Origin: Enteroscipio rubneri
GTDB lineage: Bacteria > Actinomycetota > Coriobacteriia > Coriobacteriales > Eggerthellaceae
NCBI RefSeq assembly: GCF_002899715.1
Contig: NZ_PPEK01000001.1
Span: forward strand, 434,001-498,000
Direction of reading: 5' to 3'
Length of the DNA: 64,000 nt
Part shown: positions 1 to 9,460 of the stretch, in pieces
Position numbering within the stretch: the first letter of the stretch is position 1
Layout of the letters: each line of letters begins with the position of its first letter
The notes under the pieces: generated by a model
Databases searched by the model: none
Seen by the model: only the letters and a program-made list of their open reading frames with translations
What the model was told of the DNA's origin: nothing
Translations under genes and position numbers: made by a program

Positions 1-153
1 GGGGCTTTATTGTCGCTCGCTCTGGTCACGTGCCTTCTGCCCGGGTTGCTTATCTACCTCGATCCCGTCATCCGCCGCACCACCTGGCATGCGAGCTTCT
101 TTAAGCCGGATGCGGCGCCTACCCTGCCTTCGAGTGAAGGAGATGCCTCATGA
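1..153 (+). CDS. C-terminal end of an MMPL/RND-type membrane transporter (partial)
   Basis: The window opens inside a gene whose last 50 codons read in frame 1 and stop with TGA at 151-153. The fragment has one hydrophobic segment rich in Leu, Val and Ala, then LLPGLLIYLDP and a short polar tail, which resembles the last transmembrane helix of MMPL-family exporters. Its stop overlaps the start of the next gene (ATGA), so the two are translationally coupled. In Actinobacteria, MMPL-type transporters are often paired with heptad-repeat exported proteins like the one that follows, which supports the call. The family is inferred from about 50 residues only. Confidence 0.5.
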   Translation, partial: GALLSLALVTCLLPGLLIYLDPVIRRTTWHASFFKPDAAPTLPSSEGDAS

Positions 154-2048
154 AGAATCGTCGCTTTGCGTGCACCGCCCTCGTCGCGTGTTTGACCGCC
201 GCTCTTTCGATCACGTGCATTCCTGGCGCGTTCGCGCTCGCGCGCGACGGCGTCGCCGAGGGAGCGAACGCCGCCTCCGACGCGAATGCTGTCTCGGAAG
301 CGAGTGACGCCTCGGAATATGCTGCATCGTTCGAGAAGTCCGAGGTGGTGTACGCGAATCTGGCAACGGACGGCGCGCCGCAGGCGGTCTATATCGTCAA
401 CCGCTTCGACGTATCCTCGCCCGGCATGATCGTCGACTACGGGGACTATTCCTCGGTCCAGAACCTGACGGCTGAGGCCGAATTAGAGCGCACGGGCGAA
501 CGGACGGCGTTCGAAGCCGAGGAGGGCGCATTCGCCTACCAGGGCAACGCTGCCCAGACGACGCTTCCGTGGAATGTTTCGCTGAGCTACGAGCTTGACG
601 GACGCTCCGTTCCGGCCGCAGAGTTGGCCGGTGCGTCGGGCGAGCTTTCTATCCATGCGTCCACGGCGCGCGCCGACGAGGCAGACCCCGCATTCTACGA
701 CAGCTTCATGCTGCAGATCACGTTCACGCTTCCGGACGAGTCGTGCTTTGACGTGGCCGCTGAAGGCGCGACGATCGCGCGCGCCGGCCAGAGTACGACG
801 GTGGCGTTCACAGTCCTTCCCGGCCACGACGGGGACTTCGAATTGACGGCGCACGTCGACGGCTTCTCCATGGACGGGGTGCAGATCGTCGCGTTGCCGT
901 ACTCCTCGGTAATGGAGCTGCCCGACGCGGAGGGGATGGCGTCGGATATGGAGGGCCTTTCGGATGCGGTGAGCAGGCTGTCGGAGGGCACGGAATCGCT
1001 TGCGGCAGGCGTCGAGGAGCTTTCGGGCGGCGTTCGCGGCCTGTCGTCGGGCGCGGGCGAGATCGGCGCAGCGCTGACGGCGCTCGACGGGTCGTCGGCC
1101 GATATCGTGACGGCTTCGGGTGCGATCGGGGATGCTCTGGCCGATGCTGCGAACGGTCTTTCCAATGCGGATTTCTCGCAGCTCGACCAGCTGGGCATGC
1201 TGCCGGATGTGCTACGCGGGCTGGCCGACGGCTTGGACGCGCTGCAAGTGAGCGCGAGCAGTCTGAAGGGCGGCTACGATGCGGCGCTCGCGGCGCTAGA
1301 TTCGGCCGTGTCGGCCATCCCCGGTGATGTGACCGAGGCCGAGCTTGCGAGCCTGCGAAGCGCCGCCTCGTCTGGCGGGACGGCCTCCGATGTCGCCACC
1401 GTGGACAAGCTCGCGGAGGCATACGCCGCGGCGCAGGCTGTCAAGGCTTCCTATGGCGATGGTGCGGCGTTCGCAGGCGCCGGGCAGCTGGTGGGTGCCC
1501 TGGCTGCCGACGCTTCGGTCGAGGGATCCCTGGCCCAGCAGGCCGCGCGCCTCCGCGCGCTCGCTTCCCAAATGGAAGGCTCCTTCGATCCGGCCCAGTT
1601 CGAACAGCTCGCTCAGCTGGCGGACGGCCTCGAACGGCTGTCGGGCGAGTACGGCGCGTTCCACGACGGCCTCGCCCGATACGCAGCGGGTCTTTCGACA
1701 CTCTCGAGCGCGTATGCGCAGTTCCAGTCGGGTGCTTCATCGCTGGCCGGAGGCTCCGACCGGCTTGTGGGGGGAGCCTCCGAGGTGGCCGGCGGCATGG
1801 CGGAGCTGAACGAGGCCACAATCGACCTTCCTGAGACCATGCGCCGGCAGATCGAGGAGGCGATGGCCGACTACGATTTCCCGGAATTCGATCCGGTGTC
1901 GTTCGCATCGAGCGAGAACCCGAACGTGAGCGCCGTCCAATTCGTCATGGCCACGCCTCCCATCGAGGCGCCGGAGGCGGAGCCGGAAGAGGAGCCGGAG
2001 GCTGAGCTTTCGATCTGGGATCGCTTTATTGCGCTTTTTCAAGGATAA
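150..2048 (+). CDS. Exported heptad-repeat (LxxG-rich) protein, partner of an MMPL/YhgE-type transporter
   Basis: A 632-residue protein with a clear signal peptide: basic MKNRR, a hydrophobic stretch, and a likely cleavage after the Ala-rich region near residue 30. An Ala/Glu-rich N-terminal half is followed by repeats of the type LSxGxxxLxxGxxxLxxG at about 270-330 and 490-560. These are the hallmark of the X-X-X-Leu-X-X-Gly heptad proteins found with MMPL and YhgE/Pip membrane proteins. No C-terminal membrane anchor is visible; the tail is Glu/Pro-rich. It starts at an ATG overlapping the stop of the upstream gene. The protein probably forms an extended helical rod outside the membrane that works with the transporter. 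Its substrate cannot be told. Confidence 0.7.
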   Translation: MKNRRFACTALVACLTAALSITCIPGAFALARDGVAEGANAASDANAVSEASDASEYAASFEKSEVVYANLATDGAPQAVYIVNRFDVSSPGMIVDYGDYSSVQNLTAEAELERTGERTAFEAEEGAFAYQGNAAQTTLPWNVSLSYELDGRSVPAAELAGASGELSIHASTARADEADPAFYDSFMLQITFTLPDESCFDVAAEGATIARAGQSTTVAFTVLPGHDGDFELTAHVDGFSMDGVQIVALPYSSVMELPDAEGMASDMEGLSDAVSRLSEGTESLAAGVEELSGGVRGLSSGAGEIGAALTALDGSSADIVTASGAIGDALADAANGLSNADFSQLDQLGMLPDVLRGLADGLDALQVSASSLKGGYDAALAALDSAVSAIPGDVTEAELASLRSAASSGGTASDVATVDKLAEAYAAAQAVKASYGDGAAFAGAGQLVGALAADASVEGSLAQQAARLRALASQMEGSFDPAQFEQLAQLADGLERLSGEYGAFHDGLARYAAGLSTLSSAYAQFQSGASSLAGGSDRLVGGASEVAGGMAELNEATIDLPETMRRQIEEAMADYDFPEFDPVSFASSENPNVSAVQFVMATPPIEAPEAEPEEEPEAELSIWDRFIALFQG

Positions 2049-2083
2049 TCAAGAGGGGGAATCGGTTCCACGATCCGTCTCGT

Positions 2084-2759
2084 TTATCTGGCGACATATT
2101 CAGCTCCACTCGTTTCTTCTACCTCCATTCCGCGAGGGATGCCGATGGCGGAGAAAAGCTCGTCGCGCAGATCGCAATGCGTATGCGTGAAGTGCGGGTC
2201 TTTGTAGCGCAATCGTTTGCCCAGGCGTTTCGCTACCTGATGCGCAAGCCGGTTGAAAGCGCCGCTGTTCATAAGTTGGTCTGAGGAAACGGTCATGACC
2301 GTGAACCCAAGCGTGATGAGCGTGTTGCGTCGTCGTGCATCGCTTTCACGTCGTTTGCGGATCCGAGTGATACAGCGCGCTATCGTATTCGAGGACCAAA
2401 TTCTCATATGGCCAGCAGAGATCGCATGAGCAGTATGTTCGGTCGGCAAGTCTTCGTGAGCGGTTCGGTATGTCGACACGGTAGTTGAACATGGGATGCG
2501 GTAAACCGTAGCCGCCTATGCTATACGGTAAGCACAAGAGCATGGTAAGAATCGTTTTATCTTTCACTAATGCTCGCACGGGGAGCGAGCATCCAGCCGG
2601 GCGCCGGTTCCCTCCGAGAAGGCGCGGCTTTTCTTGAGCTGCGAGTACGCGCTGTGCTCGCCTCGTCGCTTCTTGTCATGCTTTGTGGTCGCGCAATAAT
2701 TCTGGTCCGACGGTGCGCCAGTAGTCGAGTGCCGATTCATATCCTATAAGTATACTCAT
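2084..2759 (-). pseudogene. Decayed Eggerthella-type gene with a C-terminal endonuclease-like region, at least three reading-frame breaks
   Basis: Four pieces of one protein can be followed down the minus strand in different frames. The start (ATG at 2759-2757) gives MSILIGYESALDYWRTVGPE and stops at 2676. A second frame over about 2720-2580 gives KKSRAFSEGTG. A third, ending at 2346, gives LLCLPYSIGGYGLPHP and LEYDSALYHSD. A fourth, ending at 2084, gives RRRNTLITLGFTVMTVSSDQL. The order and the ALYHS/RRRNTL-GFTVMTV signature are, from memory, typical of large families of AbiEi-like or DUF559-like proteins in Eggerthella. A DExK-like nuclease fold is only a guess. The frame breaks make an active product unlikely. 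Confidence 0.7.
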
Positions 2760-3236
2760 ATGGTCACTATATCGCTATTTTCTTGAGCCGCACCCGTAAG
2801 GCTGGATGTGTAGTGACGCTGTCGGGTGTGCTTGCATAGTCTTCTTGGTTCGGCGGCGATTTGGGGCCCCTTTAGGCTCCGGCATCTACTTTCCAGCTGA
2901 GGTTGGCTGGACAATGCAGAGCGGCACGAAAACGGATGCGTCATTTCGTGGCACAGATTCGAAGGTATGCAAATTCTTCTAAGCTCATTGACAAGAGGAA
3001 AAGGAGGGTGGGCGGCAAAACACTAGGTCAGAATTTCAGGAGTTGTGAAAAACTGAAGTTAACGTTAGATGAGTTTTGCATAAGCCCATATTTGTGCCGC
3101 GTTCTTCTCCATCCGCTGGTAAGCCACCATTGATTTGACGCAGGATGTCGTGACGCGCTGTTCTACGCCATGCCAATCTTGGTATGACGGCAGGCTTCCT
3201 CATCGACATGAATTGTTCGTGGCGGCCGGGATTGTA
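2760..3236. other. Intergenic stretch without a recognisable gene
   Basis: About 480 bases lie between the start of the decayed gene and the end of the TetR gene. GC content is visibly lower than in the neighbouring genes. Short open frames here (for example 2903-3133 on the plus strand) have no recognisable domain and look accidental. No convincing terminator or promoter pair could be assigned. It may be further debris from the decayed gene. Confidence 0.5.
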
Positions 3237-3791
3237 TTAGGCGCGTTCTTCGATGCCGTGCTGGATGATGCGCAGCAGCAGATCCGACATCTCGTCGGGC
3301 GACTGCGGCGTGCCTTTCTCCAGCCAGTGCGACAGCATGCCGAGCGCTCCCGACACGGCAAACAGGTACATATACTCCAAGCTGTCGGGAGTGCTCACGC
3401 CCTGCCTATCCGAAGGCTGAAGGTCGACGAGGTGCGCCAGCTCCATGATCTGCCGCTGGAATCCGCCGTCGCTCTCCTCGAGGAGCATGAGGAACACCTC
3501 GGCGTTGTCTTGCGCGTACTCGAGCACTTTGACCACGCTCGCCGTACGCGGCTTGTCGTCGGCCAGAAGATGCGCTTTCAGATCGGCAAGCGCATCGTTC
3601 TCGATACTCTGAAGCAGGTCATGAGGGTTGCGGAAGTGGGCGTAGAAGGTGCTTCGGTTCACGTCGGCTCGCTCGCAGAGCTCCTTGACGGAGATCTTGG
3701 AGACGGGACGCTCCTGCACGAGCCGAACGAGCGCTTGGGTGAGTGCGCGCTTTGTGTACCGCACGCGACGATCGACCTTCTCTGCGGCCAC
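3237..3791 (-). CDS. TetR/AcrR-family transcriptional regulator
   Basis: A 184-residue regulator. The N-terminal DNA-binding domain (about residues 8-55) shows the TetR pattern KISVKELCERADVNRSTFYA followed by HFRNPHDLL. The helical C-terminal ligand domain is not assignable to a subfamily. The start is taken as GTG at 3791, because GGAGG stands six bases upstream and the frame further upstream runs into the neighbouring gene. It begins 10 bases after the stop of the PAS-GGDEF gene, so the two are probably one transcript. The regulator may control its own operon or the cyclic-di-GMP gene. Its target and ligand are unknown. Confidence 0.85.
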   Translation of the reverse strand: MAAEKVDRRVRYTKRALTQALVRLVQERPVSKISVKELCERADVNRSTFYAHFRNPHDLLQSIENDALADLKAHLLADDKPRTASVVKVLEYAQDNAEVFLMLLEESDGGFQRQIMELAHLVDLQPSDRQGVSTPDSLEYMYLFAVSGALGMLSHWLEKGTPQSPDEMSDLLLRIIQHGIEERA

Positions 3792-3801
3792 AACACACCT
3801 C

Positions 3802-5463
3802 CTAATCGTCCTCGCCGTACATGCAGCAGCGCGCTTTGCCGCTGTGTTTGGCGCGATAGAGCGCACGGTCGCTGCGTTTGACCAGTTCGTCAATGGGAAG
3901 GCGGGGGTCATCCGTCGTCGCGATGCCCGCGCTGCCGGAAAGCGCGACGGTGATCTCGCTGTGCGCGGATTCCAGCTGCAGCCGTTCGAGCGCTTCCTCA
4001 ACCCGCTCGCGGGCATGCTCGGCTGCCGGCCCGGCCAGCACCACGGCGAACTCGTCGCCGCCCCAGCGAATGACCTGGCCGTCGTCGAATGCATCTTTCA
4101 GCAAGTCGGCTGCGAACATCAGGGTGCGATCTCCCGCGTCGTGACCGTAACGGTCGTTAACCTCTTTGAACCCGTCGAGGTCGATCGTCGCGACCGCCAG
4201 CGGCGTGCGCTGCATGCCCGCCATGTCGCGCCCTGCGAACTGTTCATGGAAGAAGCGCCGATTGAACAGGCCTGTCATGTAGTCGGTTCGAGCGGCTTCG
4301 AGCACGCGTCGTTCCAGTTTCCGCTCGAGGGTGGTCTCGCGCGCGATGCGCATCTTTCCGGTCTTGTTGCCGAACACGTCCACAATGGGCGATTCGGCAG
4401 AAACGAATGTGCGCACCTTGCCGCCGATGCGCGCGGCGAATTCGCTCGTGCCGGGTCGTGCGATGTTGGAAGGATCCTCGCGCGCGACCAGTTCGACCGG
4501 CCAGGATTCCACGCGTTTTCCCACGACGAGTTCGGGGCGGATGCCGAACTGCTCCTCGGTGGCGCGGTTCACATTGAGGACGATGCCGTCGGCATCCTCG
4601 ATGGTCACGGCAAAGGGGATGGCGTTCAGCACGATGTCTAGCTCGTTGGCGATGTTGCCCAAAGCTGTGACGTCGTGGGCTATGCCCACGGTGCCCATGA
4701 CGGTGCCATCCTCGTCGAAAAGGGGGGTCTTGTACGTTTTGAACTGGCGCATGCCCCGGGGCGTTTTCACCTGCTCGTCGAACAAGCACGTGCGCCCGGC
4801 GCGCATCGTCTCTTCCTCCGACTCCAGGCACACGTACTCTCCGGTAGCGTATTCTTCTGGGCTGATATCCCAAATGTAGTAGTGGCCACGACCTTCGACC
4901 TGCTGCTTCGTCTTGTCGACGACGGAGCAGAAGGCGTCGTTCACCTTGAGATGCGATCCTGCGGCGTCTTTGAACCACACGAGATCGGGGATGGAGTCGA
5001 TGGCGGTATCAAGGTAGGTGCGCGCGAGGTTCAGATCCGCGGCGGTTTCGGCGGCTTGCTGCAAGCGTCCGAATTCAAAGGCCAAGCGGGCCTCGTCGAG
5101 GGGGGTTGTCCATAGTGCGTCGATGAAGGTGAAGTCTTCGGACGTCCACGCGGCCGCATCAGAGGCGTCTGCGATGACGGCGACGGTCCCGAACCGATCC
5201 ATACGCTCGGCACGTCGCCGCTCTTGAAGTGCGCTGAGATCTGCGGCTGGGCGGAAGGCCTGCGGGGCATTTTCCGCCTCATGGGGCGCAAGCGAGCGTG
5301 CATCGACAACGGCGATGGAGCAGGAGCAGAATGCGGCGGCATCCAGCGCGTCGCGACGGAACACCTCGTGCTCGAATCGGTCGAGGGGCTTGATGCGCGC
5401 TATCGCTTCTGCGGTTTGGTCGTCGCAGCCGAACAGGCAGATACGCAGCGTTTTGCGATACAC
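3802..5463 (-). CDS. PAS-PAS-GGDEF diguanylate cyclase
   Basis: A 553-residue soluble signalling protein. Residues 1-120 show no clear domain, though a degenerate receiver-like fold is possible. Two PAS-type sensor domains follow at about 140-265 and 275-380, each starting with a typical DSIPDLVWFKD- or NAIPFAVTIED-like segment. The C-terminal GGDEF domain has an intact active-site motif (RWGGDEFAVVL, near residue 468) and the upstream TIDLDGFKEVND and YGHDAGD elements. No RxxD inhibitory site is seen just before the motif. It should make cyclic di-GMP from GTP under control of a small molecule or redox signal sensed by the PAS domains. The start is GTG at 5463, behind a purine-rich AAGGGGGG. 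A TetR gene follows 10 bases downstream. Confidence 0.88.
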   Translation of the reverse strand: MYRKTLRICLFGCDDQTAEAIARIKPLDRFEHEVFRRDALDAAAFCSCSIAVVDARSLAPHEAENAPQAFRPAADLSALQERRRAERMDRFGTVAVIADASDAAAWTSEDFTFIDALWTTPLDEARLAFEFGRLQQAAETAADLNLARTYLDTAIDSIPDLVWFKDAAGSHLKVNDAFCSVVDKTKQQVEGRGHYYIWDISPEEYATGEYVCLESEEETMRAGRTCLFDEQVKTPRGMRQFKTYKTPLFDEDGTVMGTVGIAHDVTALGNIANELDIVLNAIPFAVTIEDADGIVLNVNRATEEQFGIRPELVVGKRVESWPVELVAREDPSNIARPGTSEFAARIGGKVRTFVSAESPIVDVFGNKTGKMRIARETTLERKLERRVLEAARTDYMTGLFNRRFFHEQFAGRDMAGMQRTPLAVATIDLDGFKEVNDRYGHDAGDRTLMFAADLLKDAFDDGQVIRWGGDEFAVVLAGPAAEHARERVEEALERLQLESAHSEITVALSGSAGIATTDDPRLPIDELVKRSDRALYRAKHSGKARCCMYGEDD

Positions 5464-5708
5464 GATACCCCCCCCCTTCTATTTGAGCGGTTTGCCCATT
5501 GTATCGCACGATCGCTCTCGAAGGGGCCCGCATGCGCCGGTTTCGGGCCCATCTGTTTTCGATTCGACACGATATCCGATGCTTCGCAAGTGGATGCAAC
5601 CGTCGGTTGCGTAAAATGAATACCGGACATGCTGGTGCAACGGGCGATGCAACCGTAGCCTGGGGGAGAGAGGAACGCATGACAGAGAAACCGAGAAAGG
5701 GATCGTTC

Positions 5709-6422
5709 ATGAACGTCGAGATCGCCCAGCGCCTCGCAACGATGCGGCGCGAGAAGGGGTATAGCCAAGAAGAGCTTGCAGCGCAGTTGGGACTGTCGCG
5801 GCAGGCGATTTCGAAATGGGAGCGAGCCGAGTCGTCTCCCGACACGGGCAATCTTGTGGCGCTTGCCAAGCTCTACGGCGTGACCGTGGACGAGCTTCTG
5901 CGCGTGGAGGAGGACATCGAGGACGACGTGCGCTTCGAGGAGCGCGACCGAGATGCCGTCGAAGCGGGAGCGACGAGGGGTGCGCAGATTCAGGCGCAAG
6001 AGGCGGCCGTGCGCGCCAACGAGGCGGCGGTGCGGGCTGCCCAGGCTGCCGTGGCTGCTGCCCAGGCGCGTGCGACGGCAGAGCAAGCGCAGACGAAGTC
6101 CCTCGAGCAGGCGACGTCCTCCGGGCAGATGTCGGCGACCGCCTGCCCACCTCCGCCATCCGGTCAGCCCGTCCAACCGCAGCCTCAGCAGCCGTATCGT
6201 GCGCAGCAGCCCGGCGCCGAGCACGACGCGGGCGGCCATCGAAAGCGCGGGCCGTGGACGACCTTCCCCTATCCGGTGCTGTGCGTCATCATATTCCTTG
6301 CGCTCGGCTTCCTGTGCGGCGTGTGGCATCCAGCGTGGCTCGTGTTCCTCACCATTCCGCTGTACTACTGGATCGCCCACATCATCGAGAACGACCCGAA
6401 CTATCGGGCCGATCGGCGCTAA
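5709..6422 (+). CDS. XRE-family helix-turn-helix regulator with C-terminal membrane segments
   Basis: A 237-residue protein. Residues 5-58 form a Cro/CI-type helix-turn-helix (RLATMRREKGYSQEELAAQL, then SRQAISKWERAESSPDTGNL). An Ala/Gln-rich linker at about 85-150, likely coiled coil, and a Pro/Gln-rich spacer lead to two hydrophobic segments (CVIIFLALGFLCGVW and WLVFLTIPLYYWIAHII). This is a membrane-tethered DNA-binding protein. The start at 5709 fits the usual length of the family's N-terminus; an in-frame ATG at 5679 with a good GAGAGAGG site would add ten residues. The DUF4097 gene follows 18 bases downstream, probably in the same operon, so the pair may sense envelope state. Confidence 0.82.
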   Translation: MNVEIAQRLATMRREKGYSQEELAAQLGLSRQAISKWERAESSPDTGNLVALAKLYGVTVDELLRVEEDIEDDVRFEERDRDAVEAGATRGAQIQAQEAAVRANEAAVRAAQAAVAAAQARATAEQAQTKSLEQATSSGQMSATACPPPPSGQPVQPQPQQPYRAQQPGAEHDAGGHRKRGPWTTFPYPVLCVIIFLALGFLCGVWHPAWLVFLTIPLYYWIAHIIENDPNYRADRR

Positions 6423-6440
6423 CGGAAGGCGGGGGCGGAC

Positions 6441-7301
6441 ATGACAAGGCTGACAAGGGAATCGACGACGAAGATAGCGCTGATCATCGTGCTCGGAGCG
6501 CTGGCGATCGGGCTTGTGGGGCTTGGCGGCTGGAGCGGCTGCTCGGCGTTCGGGGCACGGTTCGGAACGGCGACCGCGCAGGGGAGTGCGAGCATCGACG
6601 CTCAGGAGGTGGAAAGCCTCGACATCGGGTGGGGGGCGGGCGACGCGCGCGTGGTCGTGGTCGACGACGCCGATGCGAACGGCCGCATCGAGCTGGTGGA
6701 GACGCTGGTGGGCAGCGCACCGCGCGGGCAGCAGATGCGCTGGGGTGTCTCGGGCGGCACACTGCATGTGGAGCAGGGCTCGGGATTCTCGTGCAGCGCG
6801 CTGTTCGGGCGGCGGGACCTCGAGGTGCGCATACCGAAGAGCGCGGCGGAGCGGTTCGACGCCGTCCGGCTCTCGGGCGCGTCGGGGTCGTTCTCGGTGG
6901 AGGGCATCGGCTGCCGCACGCTTGACGTGGAACTGGCTTCGGGCGAGATGGATGTGCGCGGCATGCGGGCCGAGGATCTTGCGGTTGATGTGGCGAGCGG
7001 AAGGATGAACGTAGCAGGTGAGTTCGGCCGAAGCGTCCGCTTGAAGACGGCTTCGGGGGAGGCACGCGTATCGTGCGAGGGGGCGTGCCCACAGGATCTC
7101 GTGACCGAGGTGGCCAGCGGATCGGTCGTCGTGGCCCTGCCCGAAGACAGCGGGTTCACGGCGCGCGTCGACAAGGCGTCGGGGTCATTCAGAAGCGATT
7201 TCCCATCGTCGCAAGGCGCGGGCAGGGGCGTCGTAGGCGACGGTTCCGCCTCGTTCGACATCTTCATCGCGAGCGGCGATTTCACGATCGAGAAGAGCTA
7301 G
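6441..7301 (+). CDS. DUF4097-family beta-helix envelope protein
   Basis: A 286-residue protein anchored by an N-terminal hydrophobic helix (about residues 11-35). The rest is a ladder of short beta-rich repeats such as ASGEMDVRGM, ASGRMNVAGE, TASGEARVS and ASGSVVVALP. That is the pattern of DUF4097, a putative adhesin-like right-handed beta-helix. A Cys follows the helix (WSGC), but the fit to a lipobox is poor. It sits directly behind an XRE membrane regulator, an arrangement seen in many Gram-positive envelope-stress loci. The molecular role of DUF4097 proteins is not established. Confidence 0.75.
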   Translation: MTRLTRESTTKIALIIVLGALAIGLVGLGGWSGCSAFGARFGTATAQGSASIDAQEVESLDIGWGAGDARVVVVDDADANGRIELVETLVGSAPRGQQMRWGVSGGTLHVEQGSGFSCSALFGRRDLEVRIPKSAAERFDAVRLSGASGSFSVEGIGCRTLDVELASGEMDVRGMRAEDLAVDVASGRMNVAGEFGRSVRLKTASGEARVSCEGACPQDLVTEVASGSVVVALPEDSGFTARVDKASGSFRSDFPSSQGAGRGVVGDGSASFDIFIASGDFTIEKS

Positions 7302-7438
7302 GGGCTCAGCGCGGCCCGGCGTGCGGGCGGGCGCGGCACGTGCGCACCGGGGCGCCCGACGGCGCAGACCGCGCGCATGCCGCATCCGCGCGGTTTCCGG
7401 CTGCGCGCCCGTCTCGCGCGGGGAGCACGTGCAGGGGA

Positions 7439-8506
7439 TCACCGTTCCCATGCGACGCACGAGGGCCGAGGGACGGCGATGCGCGTCTCCTCGATCGGCC
7501 GGCCGTTCGCAGTGAGCGCGAACAGGACCACCTCGTCGCTGTCCTGGTTCGCCACGGCCAAGCGATCGCCGGCGGGGGAAAGCGAGATGTGGCGCGGCCC
7601 GCGCCCGCCCGATGGGTAGTCGGCCCGCGCCGATGCGCTCCCGCTCCCGTCGATGTCGAACAGCGCGATCCGGTCGCTGCCCCGCACCGATACGTACAGG
7701 CGGCTCCCGTCTGGCGAGAACGCAGGATGGGCCGCCAGAACCGCGCGGCCGCTTCGCGACGCGTCGCCGCGCGCCGTCGGCAGCTCCAGACGACCGATCC
7801 GCTCCCAGTTCAGCCCAGTCCGATCGAACCGGAACAGCAGTACGTCGTTCGCGAGTTCGTCCGCGAGGGCGGCCACCGGAAGGCGCGGATGGAACGCGAG
7901 CATGCGCGGCCCCGAACCGCCGGGCACCCTCACGACCTCGGCCGGGGGCATGTCGAGCGCGCCCGCGGTCCCCGCTCGGTAGAGCGTGACGGTGTCGCAG
8001 CCCAGATCGACGACGGCGAGCAGGTCCGTTCCCGGGACGAAGCTCGCGGAATGCACGTGCGGCGCGCTCTGCCGCTCGCGATTCGGCCCGCCGCCCGCAT
8101 GGCGCACGGACGGCAGCCCTCCGCGTGGATTCCCGTCGGATGCGAGCAGGCACAGGCCTACCGATCCGCTCTGGTAGTTCGCACCGTACAGGCAGCGCCC
8201 GTCCGGGTGGACGGCGACGAAGCACGTCCCGGCATCCGCCGGCGAAGAGCACGCGCCGCGGCAGACGAGCGATCCGTCGCCTTCGATCGCATAGGCGGCA
8301 AGGTAGCTCCGATCGTCCAGTTCGTGTGCGGCGTAGAGATGCCGTCCACGCTGTGCGACGAACGAGGGGTTCGGCGCCTTCCCCGCCTCGCGCACGATGC
8401 GCAGCGAGCCCGCCTCCTCGTTGAAGGCGAGCTCGAAGATGCCGCCGGCCCTGCCGTCCGTGTACGTTCCCGCGAACAGCGCTTGCTCAGACCTCTGCGC
8501 CGTCAT
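7439..8506 (-). CDS. Lactonase family beta-propeller protein (6-phosphogluconolactonase-like)
   Basis: A 355-residue cytosolic protein without a signal peptide. It shows the repeating blades of the seven-bladed lactonase family, with typical signatures: LFAGTYTDGRAGGIF at the start, APHVHSASFVPG in the middle, and GPRHISLSPAGDRLAVANQ near the end. Members hydrolyse 6-phosphogluconolactone or other lactones such as carboxymuconolactone. The substrate here cannot be fixed. The start ATG at 8506 overlaps the stop of the upstream membrane gene (ATGA), so the two are co-translated. It converges with the DUF4097 gene across 137 GC-rich bases in which no gene is seen. Confidence 0.82.
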   Translation of the reverse strand: MTAQRSEQALFAGTYTDGRAGGIFELAFNEEAGSLRIVREAGKAPNPSFVAQRGRHLYAAHELDDRSYLAAYAIEGDGSLVCRGACSSPADAGTCFVAVHPDGRCLYGANYQSGSVGLCLLASDGNPRGGLPSVRHAGGGPNRERQSAPHVHSASFVPGTDLLAVVDLGCDTVTLYRAGTAGALDMPPAEVVRVPGGSGPRMLAFHPRLPVAALADELANDVLLFRFDRTGLNWERIGRLELPTARGDASRSGRAVLAAHPAFSPDGSRLYVSVRGSDRIALFDIDGSGSASARADYPSGGRGPRHISLSPAGDRLAVANQDSDEVVLFALTANGRPIEETRIAVPRPSCVAWER

Positions 8507-9180
8507 GACGCCTCCTGCGCGAGCTCCTGCTTGTCGAGTACCTTGAATCGCCGGTATAGGCGCAGCGTTGCCACCTTGTTCCACATCGTGATGAGCGGCC
8601 CCGTGAAGAACGCGGCGATGATGGTGAACACGCCGATGGGCCCGCCGGCTATGATGGCGATGACGGCCACCGTGATGTCCTGCGTCATGCGCACGGGCGT
8701 GTAGATGAAGCGCGTGCGCGCCACGATGACGGGTGCGATGGCGTCGATGGGCGCCACGCCCATGCGCGTCTTGAGGTACAACGATACGCCCAACGTGAAG
8801 AAAAGCGTTCCGACTACGAGGTATACGCCTGCGCTCACGAACCCCGAGGGTTGCCAGGGAAGCAGGTGGTAGGCCCAGGTGAAGAACTCGATCAGATAGC
8901 CGACGGCCACCATGTTGATGATGGTGCCCAATCCAAGCTGGTATTTGTCGAACCTGAACACGGCTACGAGGATGATCAGGTTCACGATGAGCTGGAACGT
9001 ACCGAAATCCATCCCGATGCGCGCGCTCAGCCCCAGGTTCATGGCCGTGAACGGATCGACGCCGACCCCTCCCACGCGGCAGATGGACGTGCCCAGCGCG
9101 ATGCACACGATGCCCAGGCACGAGAACAGGAGCTTGCCCTTCAGGTTGTACGTGTGCTTCAAATCCAGCCACTTCGCCAT
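8503..9180 (-). CDS. YczE/YitT-type integral membrane protein
   Basis: A 225-residue protein with five or six hydrophobic segments. The first contains the family-typical run LGTSICRVGGVGVDPFTAMN, and a later one has GVAPIDAIAPV, matching the YczE/YyaS/YitT membrane family. These proteins are transporter-like, but their substrates are not established. The start ATG at 9180 follows GAGAGGAG. Its stop overlaps the start of the lactonase gene, so transport and hydrolysis of a shared compound is a reasonable guess. Its promoter must lie in the 388-base divergent region that also carries the 9461-9489 inverted repeat. Confidence 0.75.
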   Translation of the reverse strand: MAKWLDLKHTYNLKGKLLFSCLGIVCIALGTSICRVGGVGVDPFTAMNLGLSARIGMDFGTFQLIVNLIILVAVFRFDKYQLGLGTIINMVAVGYLIEFFTWAYHLLPWQPSGFVSAGVYLVVGTLFFTLGVSLYLKTRMGVAPIDAIAPVIVARTRFIYTPVRMTQDITVAVIAIIAGGPIGVFTIIAAFFTGPLITMWNKVATLRLYRRFKVLDKQELAQEAS

Positions 9181-9460
9181 GGCGCGGCGCTCCTCTCGTA
9201 TCCGGTTCCCGCCGTTGCCCGAAGCCGATGCGAAGGCAGGTGCGATCGAGTCTCGCATAGGGCCCGGGGCTCGCAAGCTGCTCCTCGGCCCTCCGTTGCG
9301 CAGCTGTTAGCGGCTGGTGACGCGAACGTGCCGCTGCATGAGTCGTCTCGCCATGCGCGTCAGAGGCGCTTCGCCCTTCCTGCACTCGGGTTCCCGGCGC
9401 GCATCTTCGCGCGCCTTGAGCGTGACCCGTTCAGGTTGGAGCTGGTTTCCCCGATCTTCT

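Noticed and set aside
2903-3133. 76-codon plus-strand frame in the low-GC spacer
   Set aside because: No ribosome site, no domain, and codon use unlike the surrounding genes.
3649-4641. 330-codon plus-strand frame opposite the GGDEF gene
   Set aside because: The minus-strand frame has intact GGDEF and PAS motifs; the plus-strand translation has none.
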